From NCBI GenBank assembly GCA_022711405.1, contig JAKLFC010000005.1, positions 62,001 to 126,000 of the forward strand: DNA of 64,000 nucleotides, in the 5' to 3' direction. The notes below the pieces were generated by a model. That model was not told the origin of the DNA, searched no databases, and saw nothing but the letters and a program-made list of their open reading frames with translations. The stretch's first letter is position 1; each line of letters opens with the position of its first letter. This document shows positions 54,665-64,000 of the stretch, one piece after another. The stretch is from Bacteroidota bacterium. GTDB lineage: Bacteria > Bacteroidota > Bacteroidia > Bacteroidales > JAGONC01. The position numbers were made by a program, and so were the translations under genes.

Positions 54665-54706
54665 GCAATTTAACAATTTGACAATTTAACAATAGAACAA
54701 TAGAAT
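54665..54706. repeat. CAATTTAACAATTTGACAATT repeat
   Basis: Four or five CAATTTAAC/CAATTTGAC/CAATAGAAC units directly upstream of the phospho-sugar mutase start. Directly followed by the GC-rich palindromic repeat. Confidence 0.8.
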
Positions 54707-54713
54707 ATCATTA

Positions 54714-54780
54714 AATGTACCCCACCCCTGCACCCCTCCCCTGCTAGCAGGGGAGGGGACGGGGGAGGGGTATTAAGGAT
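54714..54780. repeat. 67-base GC-rich palindromic repeat, copy 2
   Basis: A near-identical copy of 51439-51505, with the perfect 26-base palindrome at 54733-54758. Its end carries the stop codon of the reductase gene (54773-54775). Confidence 0.85.
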
Positions 54781-55693
54781 GAATTCCCCGATGCTTGCTA
54801 TGGGTCTGGAGTCTGGTGCTTGCGCTGGGATTATTATTGTTTATCTCCTCCAGACACTTCTTCAAACTCTCCTTCCAGTATGGAATCTCCATACCGAAAT
54901 CCCGTTTGATCTTGCCTTTATCCAGAACGCTGTAGAAGGGACGGCTTGCGGGAGTTGGCCATTCCGCGGTTGGCACCGGCACGACCCGGCAGCTCAGCCC
55001 TGCCATGTCAACGATTTCTTTTGCAAAGTCGTACCACGAGCAGATCCCTTCACTGGAATAGTTGTAGATCCTTTTTTCCTGTACCTGATACTGCGGAAGT
55101 ATGTGCAGGATGGCGCCGGCCAGGTCGGCAGCGCAGGTGGGTGTGCCGGTCTGGTCGCAAACCACCCTCAGTTCTTCCTGCTGGCGGCCTTTTTCAAGGA
55201 TGGTCCTCAAAAAATTCTTACCGAACGGGGAATACAACCATGAGGTCCTGATGATCAACGCTTTGCCGGCATGCATCAGCACCTGGCGTTCTCCTTCCAG
55301 TTTGGTGATGCCATACCAGGAAAGTGGTTTTTCACGGTCTGTTTCACGATAGGGCCGGTACGAATGCCCGTCGAAAACATAATCCGTTGAGATGTGCACC
55401 AGCATGGCATTTTGCCGGCTGGCAGCGTGGGCAAGGTTCCTGACGGCAAGGGCATTCACCTGCATTGCTTTGTCCCTGTCGGATTCCGCCTGGTCGACGG
55501 CTGTGTACCCCGCGCAGTTGATGATCACGTCGAACGAACTGCCCTGCATGAATTCTGTAACCGCATCGCTATCCACAATATTCAGCTCGCCGACATCGGT
55601 AAAGGTAAGGCGGTAGTCATCCAATCCAGGGGCGATCTTCCGGAATTCACTTCCAAGCTGGCCGTTTGCTCCAGTGATCAATATTCTATACAT
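54773..55693 (-). CDS. rfbD: dTDP-4-dehydrorhamnose reductase (RmlD)
   Basis: A 306-residue short-chain-dehydrogenase-fold enzyme: NAD(P)-binding ITGANGQLGSEF, STDYVFDG, catalytic YGITKLEGE. It performs the last step of dTDP-L-rhamnose synthesis. Neighbours rmlA/B/C are not in the window. The C-terminal tail (EINNNNPSASTRLQTHSKHRG) is longer than the family usually has, and the last residues and stop codon come from the repeat. This suggests that the end was changed by repeat insertion. Confidence 0.92.
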   Translation of the reverse strand: MYRILITGANGQLGSEFRKIAPGLDDYRLTFTDVGELNIVDSDAVTEFMQGSSFDVIINCAGYTAVDQAESDRDKAMQVNALAVRNLAHAASRQNAMLVHISTDYVFDGHSYRPYRETDREKPLSWYGITKLEGERQVLMHAGKALIIRTSWLYSPFGKNFLRTILEKGRQQEELRVVCDQTGTPTCAADLAGAILHILPQYQVQEKRIYNYSSEGICSWYDFAKEIVDMAGLSCRVVPVPTAEWPTPASRPFYSVLDKGKIKRDFGMEIPYWKESLKKCLEEINNNNPSASTRLQTHSKHRGIHP

Positions 55694-55728
55694 TATTATC
55701 TAATATCGTTACATCCTCTGATAAAATA

Positions 55729-55810
55729 CCAAATTCCAAGATCCAAAATCCAAGTAAATCCCAACATCCAACATCCAAATTCCAGGCAAATTCAAAATTC
55801 CAACATCCGA
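55729..55810. repeat. AAATTCCAAGATCCAAAATCC simple repeat
   Basis: Irregular array of AAATTCCA and CATCCAA units. The reverse-complement form (GGAATTTGG) occurs in the blocks at 32440-32590 and 34885-35036. Confidence 0.7.
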
Positions 55811-55846
55811 TCACTTCTCCTTGCGGGGCTATGCTAAAATCCAGTC

Positions 55847-55946
55847 TAACCACGGAGTGCACGGAGGATTCACTGAGAACACGGAGTTTAATTACTCGTT
55901 ATCAATCCTCTGTGTACTCTGTACTTCTCTGTGATCTCCGTGGTTA
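55847..55946. repeat. Inverted repeat TAACCACGGAG ... CTCCGTGGTTA
   Basis: A 100-base element whose first 11 bases (55847-55857) are the exact reverse complement of its last 11, with CACGGAG and CTCTGTG units between. Confidence 0.75.
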
Positions 55947-56039
55947 AGTAAAAAATGGCCTTTTTAACACACCCTCCCTGGAAAAGGGTGGAAGGGGCAG
56001 ATCCAAAACATTTTTTTACAAAGATAGCATTTTGATGTC

Positions 56040-56241
56040 AAAGATTAGTACTTTTACAGTCTCTTGCTATGAAACAGCAGCGTAGTTCACCCCTTGTTCT
56101 GAATGGAAAGCCACATGAAAGGGCGTTCCCTGTGGGCCTGGTAAAAGTTATCAACATGATGAAAACGTAAATGCCTGAAAAAACAGGTATTAACAATTCC
56201 GGATTTCAGGAGTAATTATTTGAAGATCAGTATTTTTACAG
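56040..56241 (+). promoter_or_regulatory. Direct repeat AAGAT(T/C)AGTA(C/T)TTTTACAG, possible promoters
   Basis: Copies at about 56041-56059 and 56223-56241 agree at 17 of 19 bases. Each contains a TAnnTTTA-like -7 core. They may be promoters of the giant gene, with leaders of about 700-880 bases, or repeats without function. Confidence 0.35.
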
Positions 56242-56930
56242 AAATGAAACCTTGATGGGGAGATTTACGTTAAAAATTCAGGATGATTTTCGTTGCAGCA
56301 GGCGGATTTCGGTGAGGTTATTAACAAAAATTTTGTGAAAAAAGAATAGTTTTATTTGCAAAATCGTTTGATTAATGCTTACTTTGCATACGTAAGACAT
56401 AAAAATTCTTCTTTTAACCAAGCATATAGACAACAGAAATATTCAGTCCATTTTAAAGGAATAGAAAGTAATAAGCCTTTTGTGAAACTTTTTTTTGAAA
56501 AAAAGGTTTAAAAAGAGAATAAATTAATTTGTGAATTAGTTAATTTTGTTTTTATTTTGCCCTATGATTCTAAAACCAAACATTGATATCCGGCTGGAGA
56601 TCGCCAGATTCTCGCGCCAGAGTTTCATCAATTATAAATAGAGCGGAAAACTTTATACATTATATATATATAGCACCAAAAATTAAACAAATCAAAAACA
56701 AAAAACAGGTAAAACTTTTTCGAAACAAAAAATTAATGATTAGGGAAAAATGAAATTGGAGTTTGCAGGAGTTACAGGTGATAAGGGTCGAATGATATCA
56801 GGCGATACGTATTTTTTACGCAGGTGTCTTATATCCTGTACCGGGAGCTCCTTATCTCCGGATTCCGGTTTCATCCTCTCGATATTGTAATTTTTTACGA
56901 AACAATTATTCATTAAACAACTTAATTTTT

Positions 56931-59900
56931 ATGGAAACAATTTACAAAGCAAGAAGATTAAGACGTGCCGGAATGGTTTTGGCAGCGTTGTTTGCAATGA
57001 TGCTGCTTCTCCCGACCTACACTGCTTTCGGGCAGCCGGGCACCAACAAACTTAATCTGACTATCGAATGTTACGGGATAGTCAAGGTTAAGGTTGCCGG
57101 TAACCTGGAAGCGGTGGCCGTCGTCGAGGGGCCGGAGGACCTTTCGGTCATCTATCCTCCCGCCGGATTTCCTGCGAGCGGAGTGTACTACCTGAAGGTC
57201 ATTCCTTTCCCGGGATATCAGTTCACTGGATGGGCAGGTATGGATGGACCGGATGTGTTCTCGATAGTTCCCACACCGCCTGTTCCATTACCCACTGAAA
57301 CCCAGGGGTACCAGTATGGTATTACCATGGACACGGAAAAGGATCTGACCGCATTGTTCGACATGATCCCGCTGGCTCCACCAGCTGTCATGCCCGCGAA
57401 CTATACGGTGAAAACAATCCCTGGCACCAGTGTTAGTGCCAGCGGAACTCCATTTTATACGCCTGTCTCCATTACCTATCCTGTGATCCTCGCAGGAAGC
57501 TATCCTGGTGTAAAGGCTGATATGTTACTGCATACTGATCGTGACGGCGGCTTCGGAGGTCTGAGGTTGCTTGAACTGACTCCGAATCCATGCTCACCTA
57601 CACCCTGCAACCTGACATCAATTTCGCTGGGAGATGTCCCCGGTGTGTATGGCGTAGACGGAAATGATATCCTTCTGAGCACGCTATACGACATGATTAA
57701 TGGGCCCAGTAGCTATATACCACCTACCCTCGAATCCATGAGCGGAGTGACCGTCAATTACCTGTTTATTTATGACGGCATCATGAATGGAAGTGATTAC
57801 GATTTTAATATTGAATACAATGCCATAGCTTATAAGGATGCAAGTCTTGACTATGGCGATGAACTGTGTGAAACCGAACTGGCCGATACCGAGGTTCATA
57901 TCATGGTGGCTCCGGTAACCCAGACTCTCGCTGCCGGTGCGGCCACCGGAAGCGGAACTGCTCCCATCACCATTACACAGTGCGATGGACAATTCGTTTT
58001 CAATACAACCACTACTTATCCCGCCATTCAGGCCATTGACCTGGCAGGAGAAATCAAGAACAATGGATGGTTCAAATGCGATAAGTTCATCCCGGCAGGG
58101 ACGATCATTGCCTGGAACTATAACAGTGGCGCTGCCACGGGTTCCTACACTGTACCTGCAGGTGGATGGGCTGCCAATTCAACCCATTATCTTTCCCTGT
58201 TGACAGGTGCCGGCACACCGACACCACTGGTGGGGCATAACGGTCTGACGACCAAATGGGTGTTCACCATTACTCTGCCTGCTGGCGATGCGGCTTCTTT
58301 CGGTATCTTCAACCTGCAGATGCAGTCGGTGGCGCAGCTTGGAGGCCCACCGGTGGAACCCCCTCCAGGCTTTGTCCAGGATTATGATTACGGTACCACC
58401 TTGAATGTGACTATTGTCAATACGAAAGCAGTGGCCACCGTGGTCATTCCACCTGCAGCCATTGAGAGCCCACTCGTAGGTACCCCGGTCATTATTCCTG
58501 TGACCACTACCATTACGCTAAACCCGGCCGCTCCGGATCCTGATTATACAGCTATCTTGCTGAATGGCCGCATAAGCCTAAGTAATTACACCTATGGTGC
58601 AAAAATAATCGGAGCCAGAGCCAATGGATCAACTGTGTCGTTGACAACTGCTTACCCAACTGGTGTTGCTTTAGGCGCTGCCAAGACATTTGATCAGATT
58701 TTTGCCACAGGATGGGCTAAAGATCTGGGTCTTGTAAGTGTGACCAGCCCTATCAACTGGGAATTTGACCTGGTTACCACACATACAAGTGCACATTCAT
58801 TCTCGTTAACGGTCGAGTTGTTTACATCGAATGACGGAGTTACCAACTGTGTACTGGCTTCAGATGCAGTGGCTGTTACATTCAATCCGGTCAGTCCTTA
58901 TACTTCTACGCCAGGAACGATTCAGGGTTGCCTGAATTTCCCGATCAATTTCGCGCTGGGTATGGACTTCCCGAATGTGATTGAAAATGAACCACTGAAT
59001 GCAGTTGCTCCTTTGCGTGATATTTATACCGATATCCTCTTTACGTTTGACAGGAAAATTGTACAAAATACTAAGCTGGCATGGTCATTAGGTGCCAACA
59101 ACGGTATTTATACGTTTGCTTCGGACTGGAATGTGGGTGATCCCGCACTATCCATGGTGACGATCGTAAACAATCCTGCCGTATGGCAATTGAACAAGCC
59201 ACTTGTTGAACTTAACAATGTGACCCTGAACTGGAATTTCAGCATGACCATCCCGAATGCTGACAATGCAGCCGCAATGGTCAATGGTGGAACGTATGTT
59301 ATTACCATACAGCCTCTCGTAAAGCTTGCGCCGTATAACAATATCCTTTTCCTGACCGCCAAAACCATAACGCTGAACATACCATACAATACGTTGACTA
59401 TGGCAGCTAATCCGGATTTTGCCGGAACAACGGATCCCGTGGTAGGTGACTACGAAGTTGCATGCGGTGCCATCTGGGCCATCGATGCTGAACCATCACC
59501 CCTCGGGGGCTGGGGATTTAATTTCTGGTCAGACATGGCCTGCCCGCACAGCTTCTTTGGAAATCCATGGCATGCCGGCACCACCTATATGATGCCCAAT
59601 TGCGATGCAACGGTTACTGCCAACTTCCTGCAGAAACTCTATACCCTGACGATCGGTGTGATAGGATGCAACCAGGATGTGGTCATCTGGCCGGAATATG
59701 GTTCAACAGCCATTGCCACGTTAAACGGCAACCGCGAATGCGCTATCCTGGATGAAAATGGTGGATGGGATCCCCTGATCCCAAGAACCTTCACCCATGG
59801 TGAAACAGTGATCATCGAAGTGATCCCTGAAGAAGGATGGGTGTTCGGCGAATGGCTCTACTGCAGCCCCACCGACGATGAAGATCCATTGAGCGATCCT

Positions 59901-62900
59901 GACTTCACATACATCGGCGTGAACGATGACGGACACCATATGTATGAACTGATCTTCAGAAGCGACAAGGATCTGAAGGCGAAATTCGTCAAGGTTGTTA
60001 CCGCCAATCCTGTTGTAGCAAGCAAGACTTATGATTCTTCACCGGTTGCCACCATCACTGGCGGAACCTATGATGGTTTTGTTACGAATTGCCCGACCTT
60101 CTGCACCACCTTACCATGGTACCAGGTTGGAGCAAGTGCTGCATTCGTTAATGAACATGTCGGAAACAATATTACCGTTACCGTCACCGGCCTCACCCTG
60201 ACGCCGACTGCATGGGATTGCGGTTATATCCTGGGTCCGATCACATCGTACAGCACCTCAACGGGTTATCCGATTGCCAATTCGACATTCACCACTTCTG
60301 CCAATATCACCAAGCGGTTACTGACCGTGAGTGCGGTAGCAGCAAATAAGGTGTATGACGGCAACACCACGGCGACACTGACATCAACCACCGTTGGTAA
60401 TATCGTCGCTCTCGATGACCTGACCTATGCATTCAGCAATGCCAACTTTGTCACAAAGAATGTTGGCACCAATATCACGGTGACCTATACAGTTACCCTC
60501 AGCGGTACCGATGCAGTGAACTATCAGCTGCCAAGTCCTTTGCAGACATTTGCCAACATTACCTGCAGACCGCTGGTACGTCTTGGTATCCAGGCTTGCC
60601 CGAAGGAATATGACGGCACCACGGCTGCGACCATTTGCAACTGGGGTAGCTGGCAGACGGGCGTGACCAACGAAGGTGTCGTGTCCGGCGAATGTGTTCA
60701 ACTGAATACAGCAGCTGCTGTTGCCAACTTTGAGGATATCTATGTGGACGATGTTCTCAATGTGAATGTGACTGGTCTTAGCCTGTACGGAACAGGATGC
60801 CCGACAGGTCATACTTCAGATTACACGAATTATTGCCTGAAGTATTCGACTTCTACAGGTACAGGTACCATTCAGGTTCCACCGTATGCCATGTTCGATC
60901 CGAGCTATCAGCTCATGTGTGGCACTTCATGCGAACCGGATATCGTGAACGTACCCATCGAACGTAACTTCACCGTTGCTTTCGACCGTCCGATCTTCAC
61001 CAACCAGGGTCTGCAACTGCCGACCTCAGGTGCCGGTATGGGTAACTTCATCAGGCTAGAAAAATGGGTTGGCGCCGGAACACCTCCGTGCCATGTCTAC
61101 AACTATCCGGATCCCAACTGGGTGTATGTACCATTCTGGTCCACCAGGAACGGACAGGTCATTACCGTTTTCCCGGGAACGCCTGAAACCGAAACCAGGG
61201 TTGATCTGCAGTGGAATACATTCTACAGGATCAGGTTCGGGGATATCTGGGCATACAACGACATCACTGACGTACTTGTGCCTATTGCACACCGCCTTGA
61301 CCAGAATGGACTCGGAGTGTTTGACAATACCGTAGACTGCTCCCTCGAGCAGGCACGGCAGATCATCTTCAAGACGATCCCGCAACTGATCTCCCCGGTG
61401 GTTGAACCTTCCGGATGTGTTGCCGGCATTGAAATCCCGTACAATGCACCGATCAAGATCACCTTTGTGAATCCTGTGAAGTACACCAACGGTAACATGA
61501 TCTCCGGAGAAGTGGGAGAACCCACGCATAAATTCCAGCTGCAGGCCAAGTCGAAATATGCAAGCCCACCGGATGTATGGCACGATGTCATCTTCCAGGC
61601 CACAGCCTCGCAGTTTGAAGAAGCTTTGCCACAGAATCCGGGAACCTTTGGTCCAAGGGTCATCACCCTCGTACCACTGGCCAACCTGAGCGGTGAGTAT
61701 CCGACCTACCTGGCACATCCGGGTGGAGAGATGCTGCACTGCTACGACTACCGCGTTGTATGGCGCGACGGTATGGCAGATGATGGTGCCGGCTTCATTG
61801 ATATGTGCGACTTCGGAAGAGTGGGCGCCAATGCCGACTTCCCGGCGGAAGGATCCTATCTGCCGTGGACATGGTGCACTACCTGCAAGTTTGACGTACA
61901 GATCAGCTACCAGGCCAACAGCAATCTCGGCTTCCCGAATCCGGGAACAGCGATCAAGAACAATATGTTCCTGAAGGAAGGGTCGACCACATTGAAGGAC
62001 CTCAACCTGAACGGTACTAATTATGCACTGAATGGCAAGGAACTCACTTACAAGGTGAACATGCTGACTTACCCGCATACTTACGGATTTGTATCCTTCA
62101 TTGGAAACGGTTACCATATTAATAACTGGACAAGGAATACCAGTGTCTGGTTCAACGGTAGCAGCTGGAAATATCAGGCAGCTGATCCTGGTATCGCATG
62201 GGATCTGTTCACCAACCAGAACCAGGTTCCTGCTCCTCCGGTGTATCCTGTTGCACAGCATCCGTACATCAACTGGGTGGCAGATCCTGCTGTTCCGTTC
62301 TCGATCTACAGGTTCAATGTGGTATACGATATCAACCTGTATAACATCTATGCAAAGGCCGATCCGGCACAGTCCTCCAACACCAGCGGTGTGTCATTCA
62401 CCGGTGGAACGCCATTCTACGGTACCAACAGAACGCAGCAGTTCACCCACAACGACATGGTCAATATTACGGCCCGTCCGAAGGTGACTAGCACAGAAGC
62501 ATGGTACAATACAGGATGGACCTGGAACCAGACCATAGATAGTAAATCCATACTGCCTGCAAGTATTACAGTTACGGCTACCAACTACTTGTATAATCCT
62601 GAGCTGCCTGCCAAACCAACCTTTGTGAATCCAAAGGATGGTACGATCAGCTTCAAGATGGCCGGAACAGATCTTATCCATAACAGCACCTACGGTGTAC
62701 AGGCCAACTTTGCCCCGTTCTATCCCCGTATCGACGTAACTGTTGAGCCGGCAATGCCAGGCTGCAACTACGTTACCTATACGGCGAAGTTCGTCCAGGG
62801 TGAAAACTGGGGTATCAAGTTCGCATCGAACAACTATGCCGTGTTCTTCTATGGAACTCCGATCACGCTGACACCTCACGTATGCGAATGCGGTTGGGAA

Positions 62901-64000
62901 TTCAGCCACTACCTGGTATGGGACGGTGTGAATTCTTCAAGCAGGAACTATGTACCGTTTACCCCGACCGAATGGATGCCGATCACCTCGAACCTTGACA
63001 TCAAGGCCATCTTCGTGAAGACGGCTTACCATATCAGCGCTGTGACCAATCCGAATACGAAGGGTTCTGTACTGATCGAAGGTGTGAACGCCGACGATGA
63101 ATTTGTACAGCTCATTGATGCAGCAGCTGCTGCAGGTGATGACTTCATCTTCGAAACTCCTCTCACACTGACCGTATATCCTGAACCAGGATGGGAATGC
63201 ATTGGATTCAACAATGACAATGTCGTTTTGGTGGAAGAGTACATTGACAGAAGTGTATGGAGCTACGTTGTTGGAGCAAACAGCTGCGAACAACCCTATG
63301 CATTGGTTGCCAATCTGGCACTGAGAGAATACGTTATAAAGGGTCTGCCTTACTATAACGGCACTCAGAACACCACAGGCGGCAAGGTTGTCGGTGCTCC
63401 TGCAGGAAGCGGACTGAACAAGTTCACGAACAGTACAAGTGCCGGCACTGCCATTGGTACGTTCCAGCACTTCCAGCAGCCGACCCCGTTCACGCTGACG
63501 GCAAATGCCAATCAATATTACAAACTATCCTACTGGTACGACGAAACGTACGGTAACATTGGCTCAGCTAATCCGCTGACCCTGCCGATTGTGACCGAAG
63601 CGCGCACGATCCGTGCTATATTCGATGTCGACCTGCCGACCTATCCACTCACCGTGAATCATAGCCCGGTAGTGGCTGGCGACGAATCTGTCACGCAGAA
63701 CGGTTATACAAGGTCCGAGCCGTATCAGTTCTACAAACACAACCAGGTACCCGGATTCCCGTCAGTCATTGCAGTGACGGCAGTACCGGTGATCGGTTGG
63801 GAATTCGTCAACTGGACCATTGTCAGCGGCGGTATCACCACCTATTCTGGCTATGGTGTCAACAATATCACGATCAAGTTCGACATGCCGGCCAATGCGG
63901 TTGTGCTGAGAGCTAACTACAAGAAGATCGATTATACCCTTGATCTCGTATGCCGCACCTACCTGCGTCCTGTGGATCCGTGTGACTGCAACATCGTTAA
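56931..64000 (+). CDS. Giant secreted multi-repeat surface protein, N-terminal part (runs off the window)
   Basis: An uninterrupted frame of at least 2,356 codons from ATG 56931 to the right edge; I read it through and found no stop codon. The signal peptide is METIYKARRLRR followed by a hydrophobic core and the likely cleavage site TAFGQ. The body is a chain of beta-rich modules. There are YDG-type repeats at about residues 1024-1320 (VASKTYDSSPVATITGG, NKVYDGNTTATLTS, KEYDGTTAATIC) and SbsA/Big_5-like modules (VPIERNFTVAFDRPIFT). InlB-B/Listeria-Bacteroides-like repeats include GWEFVNWTIVSGG and DMPANAVVLRANYKK near the edge. It is probably an adhesin or gliding/biofilm protein exported by T9SS, but the C-terminus is not visible. 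Confidence 0.88.
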   Translation, partial: METIYKARRLRRAGMVLAALFAMMLLLPTYTAFGQPGTNKLNLTIECYGIVKVKVAGNLEAVAVVEGPEDLSVIYPPAGFPASGVYYLKVIPFPGYQFTGWAGMDGPDVFSIVPTPPVPLPTETQGYQYGITMDTEKDLTALFDMIPLAPPAVMPANYTVKTIPGTSVSASGTPFYTPVSITYPVILAGSYPGVKADMLLHTDRDGGFGGLRLLELTPNPCSPTPCNLTSISLGDVPGVYGVDGNDILLSTLYDMINGPSSYIPPTLESMSGVTVNYLFIYDGIMNGSDYDFNIEYNAIAYKDASLDYGDELCETELADTEVHIMVAPVTQTLAAGAATGSGTAPITITQCDGQFVFNTTTTYPAIQAIDLAGEIKNNGWFKCDKFIPAGTIIAWNYNSGAATGSYTVPAGGWAANSTHYLSLLTGAGTPTPLVGHNGLTTKWVFTITLPAGDAASFGIFNLQMQSVAQLGGPPVEPPPGFVQDYDYGTTLNVTIVNTKAVATVVIPPAAIESPLVGTPVIIPVTTTITLNPAAPDPDYTAILLNGRISLSNYTYGAKIIGARANGSTVSLTTAYPTGVALGAAKTFDQIFATGWAKDLGLVSVTSPINWEFDLVTTHTSAHSFSLTVELFTSNDGVTNCVLASDAVAVTFNPVSPYTSTPGTIQGCLNFPINFALGMDFPNVIENEPLNAVAPLRDIYTDILFTFDRKIVQNTKLAWSLGANNGIYTFASDWNVGDPALSMVTIVNNPAVWQLNKPLVELNNVTLNWNFSMTIPNADNAAAMVNGGTYVITIQPLVKLAPYNNILFLTAKTITLNIPYNTLTMAANPDFAGTTDPVVGDYEVACGAIWAIDAEPSPLGGWGFNFWSDMACPHSFFGNPWHAGTTYMMPNCDATVTANFLQKLYTLTIGVIGCNQDVVIWPEYGSTAIATLNGNRECAILDENGGWDPLIPRTFTHGETVIIEVIPEEGWVFGEWLYCSPTDDEDPLSDPDFTYIGVNDDGHHMYELIFRSDKDLKAKFVKVVTANPVVASKTYDSSPVATITGGTYDGFVTNCPTFCTTLPWYQVGASAAFVNEHVGNNITVTVTGLTLTPTAWDCGYILGPITSYSTSTGYPIANSTFTTSANITKRLLTVSAVAANKVYDGNTTATLTSTTVGNIVALDDLTYAFSNANFVTKNVGTNITVTYTVTLSGTDAVNYQLPSPLQTFANITCRPLVRLGIQACPKEYDGTTAATICNWGSWQTGVTNEGVVSGECVQLNTAAAVANFEDIYVDDVLNVNVTGLSLYGTGCPTGHTSDYTNYCLKYSTSTGTGTIQVPPYAMFDPSYQLMCGTSCEPDIVNVPIERNFTVAFDRPIFTNQGLQLPTSGAGMGNFIRLEKWVGAGTPPCHVYNYPDPNWVYVPFWSTRNGQVITVFPGTPETETRVDLQWNTFYRIRFGDIWAYNDITDVLVPIAHRLDQNGLGVFDNTVDCSLEQARQIIFKTIPQLISPVVEPSGCVAGIEIPYNAPIKITFVNPVKYTNGNMISGEVGEPTHKFQLQAKSKYASPPDVWHDVIFQATASQFEEALPQNPGTFGPRVITLVPLANLSGEYPTYLAHPGGEMLHCYDYRVVWRDGMADDGAGFIDMCDFGRVGANADFPAEGSYLPWTWCTTCKFDVQISYQANSNLGFPNPGTAIKNNMFLKEGSTTLKDLNLNGTNYALNGKELTYKVNMLTYPHTYGFVSFIGNGYHINNWTRNTSVWFNGSSWKYQAADPGIAWDLFTNQNQVPAPPVYPVAQHPYINWVADPAVPFSIYRFNVVYDINLYNIYAKADPAQSSNTSGVSFTGGTPFYGTNRTQQFTHNDMVNITARPKVTSTEAWYNTGWTWNQTIDSKSILPASITVTATNYLYNPELPAKPTFVNPKDGTISFKMAGTDLIHNSTYGVQANFAPFYPRIDVTVEPAMPGCNYVTYTAKFVQGENWGIKFASNNYAVFFYGTPITLTPHVCECGWEFSHYLVWDGVNSSSRNYVPFTPTEWMPITSNLDIKAIFVKTAYHISAVTNPNTKGSVLIEGVNADDEFVQLIDAAAAAGDDFIFETPLTLTVYPEPGWECIGFNNDNVVLVEEYIDRSVWSYVVGANSCEQPYALVANLALREYVIKGLPYYNGTQNTTGGKVVGAPAGSGLNKFTNSTSAGTAIGTFQHFQQPTPFTLTANANQYYKLSYWYDETYGNIGSANPLTLPIVTEARTIRAIFDVDLPTYPLTVNHSPVVAGDESVTQNGYTRSEPYQFYKHNQVPGFPSVIAVTAVPVIGWEFVNWTIVSGGITTYSGYGVNNITIKFDMPANAVVLRANYKKIDYTLDLVCRTYLRPVDPCDCNIV

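Larger units (their letters stand above)
55694..56930. other. 1.24-kb AT-rich intergenic region with several repeats
   Basis: Holds a CAAATTCCAAGATCC-type repeat (55729-55810), a CACGGAG inverted repeat (55847-55946), a GC-rich remnant (55968-56002), a doubled AAGATTAGTACTTTTACAG element, and then AT-rich sequence to the giant gene. A 33-codon frame at 56070-56171 (MKQQRSSPLVLNG...) has no supporting features. No tRNA or known RNA family recognised. Confidence 0.7.

Noticed and set aside
51439-54780. An insertion sequence bounded by the two 67-base palindromic repeats
   Set aside because: The copies are in direct orientation but enclose ordinary housekeeping genes and no transposase. A shared repeat family explains them better.
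56070-56171. A 33-codon small protein in the gap before the giant gene
   Set aside because: No conserved motif, membrane segment or good start context. A frame of this length is expected by chance.
61056-62261. A 401-codon minus-strand frame and other long minus-strand frames across 57500-63515
   Set aside because: They lie opposite the giant plus-strand protein, have no signal, motif or promoter, and their residues show no family pattern. They are shadows of the codon use on the other strand.

Overview
The window is a piece of a Bacteroidota chromosome, probably an environmental Bacteroidales-like lineage. The signs are promoters of the TTTG-N19/20-TAnnTTTG type, the near absence of Shine-Dalgarno sequences, a TonB-dependent receptor, a two-component-regulator-propeller sensor kinase, DUF5063 and Gre-like proteins, and a type IX secretion (T9SS) C-terminal domain. 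Genes are densely packed. Many of the short gaps hold simple tandem or inverted repeats of several distinct families.

Layout. 1-8,081: start of NAD+-dependent DNA ligase, a GT-C glycosyltransferase, an HD-domain phosphohydrolase, then a five-gene minus-strand operon (8009 to 2686) joining a response regulator/PP2C phosphatase, a PF04392-type substrate-binding protein, a STAS-fusion protein and an ABC permease/ATPase pair. 8,101-22,439: a minus-strand run of an outer-membrane-like protein, a propeller histidine kinase, an ADP/ATP-translocase-like protein fused to HEAT repeats and a cyclic-nucleotide-binding-like end, a formyltransferase, a TonB receptor and a STAND NTPase with WD40 repeats. 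22,635-24,043: a small plus-strand partner-switching operon (RsbW-like kinase, STAS protein, class III cyclase-like protein). 24,034-30,305: minus-strand uvrA, a second cyclase-like gene and a zinc/manganese ABC importer. 30,334-38,386: a sigma factor, an exosortase-family protein and a small membrane partner on the plus strand face three secreted proteins on the minus strand. These three share a nearly identical C-terminal VPxxNWA-TM-RFRR tripartite signal. 38,387-44,707: a 2,106-residue PKD/GEVED/dockerin surface protein with a T9SS tail. 44,920-49,996: membrane-bound AraC regulator, small protein, endonuclease III, peroxiredoxin, RecA, TPR lipoprotein. 49,999-55,693: FeoB channel part without its G domain, DUF5063 protein, Gre-like factor, phosphohexomutase, RmlD-type reductase. 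55,694-56,930: an AT-rich gap with repeats. 56,931-64,000: the first 2,356 codons of a giant secreted protein that stays open to the window edge.

The most interesting system is the exosortase locus at about 30.3-38.2 kb. It is a self-contained set of regulator, protease/transpeptidase, membrane partner and three cognate substrates, close to a protein that uses the T9SS route instead. Second come the two partner-switching modules. One of them is built into an ABC-importer operon and carries a STAS protein with a roughly 300-residue domain I do not recognise.
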